Both the position numbers and the translations under genes were made by a program. A DNA stretch of 12,182 nt from CBCPNA01 sp965120415 (GTDB lineage Bacteria > Bacillota > Clostridia > Lachnospirales > CAG-274): the NCBI GenBank assembly GCA_965120415.1, contig CBCPNA010000015.1, forward strand, positions 1 to 12,182, given 5' to 3'. Below, in pieces: positions 7,901 to 12,182 of the stretch; positions within the stretch are counted from its first letter, which is position 1; every line of letters begins with the position of its first letter. The notes under the pieces are model-generated. The model made no database searches and had not been told where the DNA came from. It was given only the letters and a program-made list of their open reading frames with translations.

Positions 7901-8182
7901 AGCGTTTGCCAAAATGTACAAATAGCAAAAAAAATAAAAGATGGAGTGCCTAATATATTAGATATTATAAGAAGTGGTATAGTAGATTTAGTTATAGATA
8001 TAAAAGAAAACGGCGACATAGAAAGCGATGGACTAAAAATAAGAAGAGCAGCTGTTGAAAGCGGGGTTACGTTAATTACATCTTTAGATACTTTAGATGC
8101 TATGTTGACTGTAATAGAAAAAAATATAGATACTTCACAATTAGAAGTATTTGATATACAAAAAATAATAAAGAGGGGTTAA
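4970..8182 (+). CDS. carB: Carbamoyl phosphate synthetase, large subunit
   Basis: CarB makes carbamoyl phosphate from bicarbonate, ammonia and two ATP. The 1070-residue protein has the expected internal duplication. Each half opens with a matching nucleotide-fold motif ([20 protein letters not shown] near 10-29 and [20 protein letters not shown] near 557-576). Each half also has an ATP-grasp glycine loop ([12 protein letters not shown] near 169; [11 protein letters not shown] near 710) and a metal-site EINPR/[8 protein letters not shown] motif. The C-terminal methylglyoxal-synthase-like allosteric domain begins around 930 and holds [11 protein letters not shown] and the ending [19 protein letters not shown], the region where UMP and similar effectors bind in known enzymes. 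AGGAGG at 4955-4960 lies nine bases before the ATG. The gene sits between carA and pyrK with one-base gaps on each side, so all three are probably coupled. Feedback inhibition by UMP is expected from the family but was not shown here. Confidence 0.97.
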   Translation: [1070 protein letters not shown]

Positions 8183-8183
8183 T

Positions 8184-8960
8184 ATGAAAAAATTTATAGT
8201 CGATGCTATAATTTTAAAAAATGAAAAAATAGCAACAGATACGGCTGATGTTTTTGATATGACTTTAAAAAGTAAAGAGCTTTCTCAAACAGCAAAACCA
8301 GGGCAATTTTTAAAAATATATTTAAATAATAATATAAATATATTACCTCGCCCTATTAGCATTTGTGAAATAGACAAGCAAAATGAAAATATAAGAATAG
8401 TTTATAAAGTTTTAGGAAAAGGCACGTTTTTATTTTCAAAAATGCAAAAAGGAGAAAAGCTAAAAATAGTCGGTAATTGCGGTAATGGATATGATATAAG
8501 CAAAAAAGGAAGGCATATTTTAATAGGGGGCGGAATAGGTATACCCCCTCTTTTAGAAACATGCAAGCAATTAGAAGGAGAAAAGATAGTTATTTTAGGC
8601 TTTAAAGAAGACACTTTTTTAACAAAAGATTTTGCAAAATATGCTGACAAGCTTTTTATAGCAACAGAAGAGGGTACAGAGGGCTTTAAAGGCAATGTTA
8701 TAGATATTTTAAATAAAGAAAATATAACAGTCGACTTTATCTACAGCTGTGGGCCAGAAAAGATGCTAGCTAATGTAGCAAAATTTGCAAAAGAAAAAAA
8801 TATCCATTGTCAAGTTTCTGTAGAAGAAAGGATGGCTTGTGCAACCGGAGCTTGCCTTGGGTGCGTTATAAAAACAAATGTAGATGGAAAAGAGATTTAT
8901 AAAAGAGTTTGTAAAGAGGGGCCTGTTTTTAATAGTTTGGAGGTTTTGTTTAATGCTTAA
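8184..8960 (+). CDS. pyrK: Dihydroorotate dehydrogenase electron-transfer subunit
   Basis: PyrK carries FAD and a [2Fe-2S] cluster and moves electrons from PyrD's FMN to NAD+. It has 258 residues. The FAD-binding motif RPISI is at 56-60, the nucleotide-binding glycine loop GGGIGIPPLL at 115-124, and a CGPEKML segment at 189-195. The cluster ligands are four cysteines, C219, C224, C227 and C243, in the C-x4-C-x2-C-x15-C pattern of PyrK. Its ATG lies one base after carB's stop, behind an AAGAGGGG ribosome site inside carB. Its end overlaps pyrD by eight bases, as expected for subunits of one heterotetramer. The pair indicates a class 1B, NAD-linked enzyme suited to anaerobic growth. Confidence 0.96.
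   Translation: MKKFIVDAIILKNEKIATDTADVFDMTLKSKELSQTAKPGQFLKIYLNNNINILPRPISICEIDKQNENIRIVYKVLGKGTFLFSKMQKGEKLKIVGNCGNGYDISKKGRHILIGGGIGIPPLLETCKQLEGEKIVILGFKEDTFLTKDFAKYADKLFIATEEGTEGFKGNVIDILNKENITVDFIYSCGPEKMLANVAKFAKEKNIHCQVSVEERMACATGACLGCVIKTNVDGKEIYKRVCKEGPVFNSLEVLFNA
8939..8943 (+). promoter_or_regulatory. Ribosome binding site that decides the pyrD start
   Basis: GGAGG lies nine bases before the ATG at 8953, inside the end of pyrK. The open frame extends upstream to an ATG at 8884, but the extra 23 residues come from within pyrK's coding region and match nothing at the start of known PyrD proteins, which begin like MLNLKVKIGNMELKNP. Confidence 0.85.
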
Positions 8961-9855
8961 TTTAAAAGTTAAAATAGGAAATATGGAGCTTAAAAACCCT
9001 GTCACAAACGCATCAGGCACATTTTCTTTAGGTAAAGAATGCGGCGAATTTGTCGATTTAAATAAGCTTGGAGCTGTTGTTACAAAAGGCGTATCTTACA
9101 CAGCATGGCAAGGTAACGCTACCCCACGGCTTGCCGAAGTTAATTGCGGAATGCTAAATAGCATAGGCTTGCAAAATAAAGGGGTAGAACATTTTATAAA
9201 AGAAGATATACCTTTTTTAAAAAAAATTGATACAAAAATAATAGTAAACATTTGTGGGCATACTATAGAAGAATATGTAAATGTTGCAAAAAGGCTTTCA
9301 GAAACAGATATAGACGCTTTAGAGCTTAATATATCTTGCCCTAATGTATCAGCTGGCTGTTTAAGTTTTGGTACAGATACAAAAATTGTATCAAATATTG
9401 TAGATAAAGTTAAAAAAGTGACAAAGAAAACTTTAATAGTTAAGCTAACGCCTAATGTTACGGATATTACAGAAATAGCAAAAGCAAGCGAAGCTTATGG
9501 AGCAGACGCTGTTTCTTTAATAAACACTATAACTGCTATGAAAATAGATATATACAAAAGAAAAGCCGTATTAAACAAAAAAATAGGGGGCATGAGTGGA
9601 AGCGCTATAAAACCTATTGCAGTTAAGATGGTATATGAAGTTAAAAAGGCGGTTAATATACCTATTATAGGTATGGGGGGGATAACAAATTTTGAAGATG
9701 CTATAGAATTTATAATGGCTGGAGCTACCGCTATTGCTATAGGTACAGCTAATTTTGCAAACCCTTATGCAACTTTAGATGCATTAGATGGTATAATAAA
9801 CTATATGAAAAAATATAAAATAAAAGATATAAATGAATTAATAGGAATCATATAA
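8953..9855 (+). CDS. pyrD: Dihydroorotate dehydrogenase catalytic subunit, class 1B
   Basis: PyrD oxidises dihydroorotate to orotate using FMN and hands electrons to PyrK. From the chosen ATG it has 300 residues, normal for class 1B. Motifs include NASGTFSLG near 19-27, VTKG with K45, NISCPNV at 126-132 with the catalytic-base C129 (cysteine marks class 1 enzymes; class 2 enzymes use serine), VKLTPN at 163-168, GGMSGSAIKP at 212-221 and the FMN-phosphate site IIGMGGI near 238-244. It overlaps the end of pyrK by eight bases. It is the last pathway gene in the cluster. A radical SAM gene follows 20 bases later with no visible terminator between, so the transcript probably reads through. No pyrE follows, so orotate phosphoribosyltransferase must be encoded elsewhere. 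Confidence 0.96.
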   Translation: MLNLKVKIGNMELKNPVTNASGTFSLGKECGEFVDLNKLGAVVTKGVSYTAWQGNATPRLAEVNCGMLNSIGLQNKGVEHFIKEDIPFLKKIDTKIIVNICGHTIEEYVNVAKRLSETDIDALELNISCPNVSAGCLSFGTDTKIVSNIVDKVKKVTKKTLIVKLTPNVTDITEIAKASEAYGADAVSLINTITAMKIDIYKRKAVLNKKIGGMSGSAIKPIAVKMVYEVKKAVNIPIIGMGGITNFEDAIEFIMAGATAIAIGTANFANPYATLDALDGIINYMKKYKIKDINELIGII

Positions 9856-9875
9856 TTTTATAAAAAAGGGGTATT

Positions 9876-10826
9876 ATGGAAATATATAAAGAATATTCAA
9901 GTTTTTTAAAAAATAAATATGGAGAAAAAGTTTATAAATTACCTATTTGCTTAAAAGAGGCAAATTGCCCTAATAGAGATGGCAGTTTATCTTTAGGTGG
10001 CTGCATATATTGTGGCAAAAGCGGAGTAAGCTTTGAAAACGATAATAAAGACCTTTCTGTTACAGAGCAGCTTTTAAAGCATAAAGATTTGATACAAAAA
10101 AAGTATAAAGCAAAAAAGTTTATAGCATATTTTCAAAGCTATTCTAATACATATTTACCTTTTGAGCTTTTTAAAAAATATATAAAACAAGCATTGATAG
10201 AAGATATTGTAGAAATAGCTATATCCACAAGGCCAGATTGTATTAACCAAAAATATTTAGATTTTTTAGCTAAAATAAAAAAAGATTTTAATATAAATAT
10301 AACTATAGAGCTGGGCTTGCAAACAGCTAATTACAAAACATTAAAAAAGATAAATCGTGGGCATAGCCTTGCCGAATATATAGAAAGTGCTGTTTTGATA
10401 AAGCAATATGATTTTAACATATGCACGCATATTATTTTAAATTTGCCTTACGATACAATAGAAGATACTATAGAGACAGCTAAAATAATATCAGCCTTAA
10501 AAACAGATTTTGTTAAACTTCATGCCCTTTATATAGAAAAGGATACAGCTATAGCAAAACAATTTTTAAATAATGAAATAAAAATTTTACCACTTTCAGA
10601 TTATATAGAAAGGGTTATAACTTTTTTAGAATATTTAAGCCCTAATATTTATATCCAGCGGCTTATAGGCAGAGCACCAGAAGATATAACCATTTTTGCT
10701 AATTGGGGCAGGAGCTGGTGGGTTATAAAAGAAGAAATAGAAAAGATAATGCTTTTACAAAATAGATATCAAGGCAAATTATTTAATTATCTTAATGGAG
10801 CTTGCCTTAAAAAATTTGATTTATAA
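9876..10826 (+). CDS. TIGR01212/YhcC-type radical SAM protein
   Basis: A 316-residue protein with the cysteine signature of the TIGR01212 family (E. coli YhcC relatives): CPNRDGSLSLGGCIYC, with C31, C43 and C46 in a C-x11-C-x2-C arrangement that should hold the [4Fe-4S] cluster and SAM. An additional C25 lies just before. Downstream segments IAYFQSYSNTY near 84-94, ISTRPDC near 116-122, IELGLQTAN near 144-152 and NRGHS near 159-163 fit the family's radical SAM barrel, whose members resemble the HemN/Elp3 branch. The biochemical function of this family is not settled to my knowledge, so no reaction is assigned. The ATG at 9876 has a GGGG ribosome site only four bases upstream, which is a short spacing. 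Placement 20 bases behind pyrD suggests cotranscription with the pyrimidine genes; a shared pathway is not implied by sequence alone. Confidence 0.88.
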   Translation: MEIYKEYSSFLKNKYGEKVYKLPICLKEANCPNRDGSLSLGGCIYCGKSGVSFENDNKDLSVTEQLLKHKDLIQKKYKAKKFIAYFQSYSNTYLPFELFKKYIKQALIEDIVEIAISTRPDCINQKYLDFLAKIKKDFNINITIELGLQTANYKTLKKINRGHSLAEYIESAVLIKQYDFNICTHIILNLPYDTIEDTIETAKIISALKTDFVKLHALYIEKDTAIAKQFLNNEIKILPLSDYIERVITFLEYLSPNIYIQRLIGRAPEDITIFANWGRSWWVIKEEIEKIMLLQNRYQGKLFNYLNGACLKKFDL

Positions 10827-10837
10827 AGCTGTTTGAG

Positions 10838-10866
10838 TTGATTATTTTTGTATAATATGGTATAAT
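10838..10866 (+). promoter_or_regulatory. Near-consensus promoter upstream of yhaM
   Basis: TTGATT at 10838-10843 (five of six matches to TTGACA) and a perfect TATAAT at 10861-10866 are separated by exactly 17 bases. TG one base before the -10 (10858-10859) makes it an extended -10 promoter. A start near 10873 would give a leader of roughly 37 bases before the yhaM GTG. It lies in the 83-base gap between the radical SAM gene and yhaM. It implies that yhaM is transcribed independently of the pyr operon, whether or not pyr transcripts also run through. Confidence 0.82.
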
Positions 10867-10909
10867 AAAAAAATCAATTGCTTTAATATTATATAAAGGA
10901 GTTTTTTAA

Positions 10910-11854
10910 GTGAGATATATAAAAGATTTAAAAGAAGATGAAAATGTTATAGAACACTATCTTTGCAAAAGAAAGCAGACTTTAAAATCAAGAAGTGGTA
11001 AAAACTATCTTTCATTAATTTTACAAGATAAAACAGGCTCCATAAACGCTAAAGTTTGGGAACTTAATAATCAAATACAAAGCTTTGAAGAAAATGATTT
11101 TATAAAAATAGATGCTATTGTTTTAACATACCAAAATGAGCTACAGTTAACTGTTAAAAAAATAAGAAAAAGCTGTGAAGGAGAATACGACCCAGCAGAT
11201 TTTATACCATCTACAGAAAAGAGTATAGAAGATTTGTACCAAAAGCTTGTATCTATAATTAACAGCATAAAAAATAATTATATAAAAACTCTTTTAGAAA
11301 ATATATATATAAAAAATGAAGATTTTAAAGAACGTTTTAAGGCGCATTCTGCTGCAAAAAGTATGCATCATAATTATATGGGAGGGCTTTTAGAGCATAC
11401 TTTATCTGTATGTCAAATATGTGATTTTTTATCAAATTATTATGAATTTTGTAACCGTGATATTTTAATAGCGTCTGCTATGCTTCACGATATAGGCAAA
11501 ATATTTGAGCTATCGCCTTTTCCACTTAACGACTACACAGACGACGGCAAGCTTTTAGGGCATTTAATAATAGGTACAGAGCTTATAACAGAAGAAAGCG
11601 CCAAGATAGAGGGCTTTCCTCATAAATTAAAATCTTTATTAAAACATAGCATATTATCACACCATGGAGAATATATATACGGCTCGCCTAAAAAGCCCAA
11701 AACGATAGAAGCCTTTATTTTACACTGTATAGATGAGCTAGATGCTAAAGTTAAAATGTATGAAGAAATGATAAATCTTGACCAAACAGCTGGAGAGTGG
11801 GTTGGATACCACAAAATGCTTGAAAGAAATATAAGAAATTCTTCTTTTGAATAA
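10910..11854 (+). CDS. yhaM: 3'-5' exoribonuclease YhaM (OB-fold plus HD domain)
   Basis: YhaM-family proteins trim RNA (and single-stranded DNA in vitro) from the 3' end in Gram-positive bacteria. The 314 residues match the usual length. The N-terminal 90 residues form an OB-fold nucleic-acid-binding domain (YLSLILQDKTGSINAKVW near 33-50). The C-terminal HD domain shows H163 in LEHTLSVC, the HD pair H193-D194 in SAMLHDIGK, H251-H252 in SHHGEY and D275 in CIDELDAK, all consistent with a metal-dependent catalytic site. The start is GTG at 10910, eight bases after AAAGGAG (10895-10901). The TGA seen out of frame beside it is irrelevant. The gene has its own promoter and is followed after 12 bases by a small membrane protein gene that may share its transcript. 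Confidence 0.94.
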   Translation: MRYIKDLKEDENVIEHYLCKRKQTLKSRSGKNYLSLILQDKTGSINAKVWELNNQIQSFEENDFIKIDAIVLTYQNELQLTVKKIRKSCEGEYDPADFIPSTEKSIEDLYQKLVSIINSIKNNYIKTLLENIYIKNEDFKERFKAHSAAKSMHHNYMGGLLEHTLSVCQICDFLSNYYEFCNRDILIASAMLHDIGKIFELSPFPLNDYTDDGKLLGHLIIGTELITEESAKIEGFPHKLKSLLKHSILSHHGEYIYGSPKKPKTIEAFILHCIDELDAKVKMYEEMINLDQTAGEWVGYHKMLERNIRNSSFE

Positions 11855-11866
11855 TATATAAATAAT

Positions 11867-12154
11867 ATGAAAAATGATAATGAAAAAATTTCTGCTAATG
11901 AAATAAATAAATATATTTTTTGCCCTTATCAATGGTATTACGAAAGGCTTTATAGTTATAAATATTTAAAAGCAGAGCATAGAAAAGCAATTAAAAAACT
12001 TAATATAAAAGATAAAACTACAGCTAATTTTAAAAAAGGACAAAAATTTCATAAACAATATAGGCTTAAAAGGATATTAATTTTAACAGCCAAATTAATA
12101 TTTTTAATAGCTATAATATTTATAACAATTGTTTTATTAAATTTATATGCTTAA
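11867..12154 (+). CDS. Small membrane protein with Cas4-like N-terminal motif
   Basis: A 95-residue protein of unknown function. The N-terminal part (KISANEINKYIFCPYQWYY at 7-25) strongly resembles the opening of Cas4/RecB-type PD-(D/E)XK nucleases, where an 'S-A-S-E-I-x-x-Y-x-x-C-P' stretch supplies one iron-sulfur cysteine. A GQKFH segment at 58-62 resembles the following G-x-x-H motif. The nuclease core (the D...E-x-K residues and the C-terminal cysteine cluster) is absent. Instead, residues about 69-93 form one hydrophobic membrane helix, after a basic stretch that suggests the N-terminus stays in the cytoplasm. The ATG lies 12 bases after yhaM's stop with no Shine-Dalgarno sequence visible, so translation probably depends on coupling or a weak start. 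It may belong to a set with a full Cas4-like gene just beyond the window, but only 28 bases follow it here. It could also be an N-terminal remnant of a degraded nuclease; the well-formed membrane helix argues somewhat against that. Confidence 0.7.
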   Translation: MKNDNEKISANEINKYIFCPYQWYYERLYSYKYLKAEHRKAIKKLNIKDKTTANFKKGQKFHKQYRLKRILILTAKLIFLIAIIFITIVLLNLYA

Positions 12155-12182
12155 ATTTTATATTATTATCTCTATCTTTATA

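Noticed and set aside
8884..8952. Upstream ATG at 8884 as the pyrD start
   Set aside because: It would add 23 residues read from the pyrK coding region. ATG 8953 has a GGAGG site at nine bases and gives the standard PyrD N-terminus.
11867..12182. CRISPR-associated locus suggested by the Cas4-like motif
   Set aside because: No direct repeats, spacers or other cas genes occur in the window, and Cas4-like proteins also occur outside CRISPR systems.

Overview
The window is a strongly AT-rich stretch from a low-GC Gram-positive anaerobe. A clostridial, Lachnospirales-like organism is my best guess. It rests on base composition, strong AGGAGG-type ribosome sites, a PyrK-linked class 1B PyrD, and YhaM. 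All supported genes lie on the + strand. Most of the window is one de novo pyrimidine operon in the order pyrB-pyrC-pyrF-carA-carB-pyrK-pyrD. Together these genes convert bicarbonate, glutamine and ATP to carbamoyl phosphate (CarAB), then to carbamoyl aspartate (PyrB), dihydroorotate (PyrC) and orotate (PyrDK). PyrF makes UMP from OMP. The orotate phosphoribosyltransferase gene (pyrE) is not in the cluster. Neither are pyrI, pyrR or a uracil permease gene.

Region by region: 1-416 holds the decayed C-terminal end of a transporter, probably MFS. 417-489 is AT-rich with nothing recognisable. 490-690 is the pyr control region: an extended -10 promoter, a consensus ribosome site, a 24-codon leader ORF that is extremely U-rich, and a rho-independent terminator whose left arm starts at the leader stop codon. 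691-9855 is the pyr operon. 9876-10826 is a TIGR01212/YhcC-type radical SAM gene, 20 bases behind pyrD. 10838-10866 is a near-consensus promoter for yhaM (10910-11854), an OB-fold plus HD-domain 3'-5' exoribonuclease. 11867-12154 encodes a small protein with a Cas4-like N-terminal motif and a C-terminal membrane helix.

The most interesting item is the leader at 490-690. It has the architecture of the UTP-sensitive, translation-coupled attenuator of enterobacterial pyrBI, not the PyrR-binding attenuator usual in Firmicutes. No PyrR anti-antiterminator consensus was found by eye. The mechanism is inferred from sequence. The second item is the Cas4-like motif on a small membrane-anchored protein that lacks the nuclease core.
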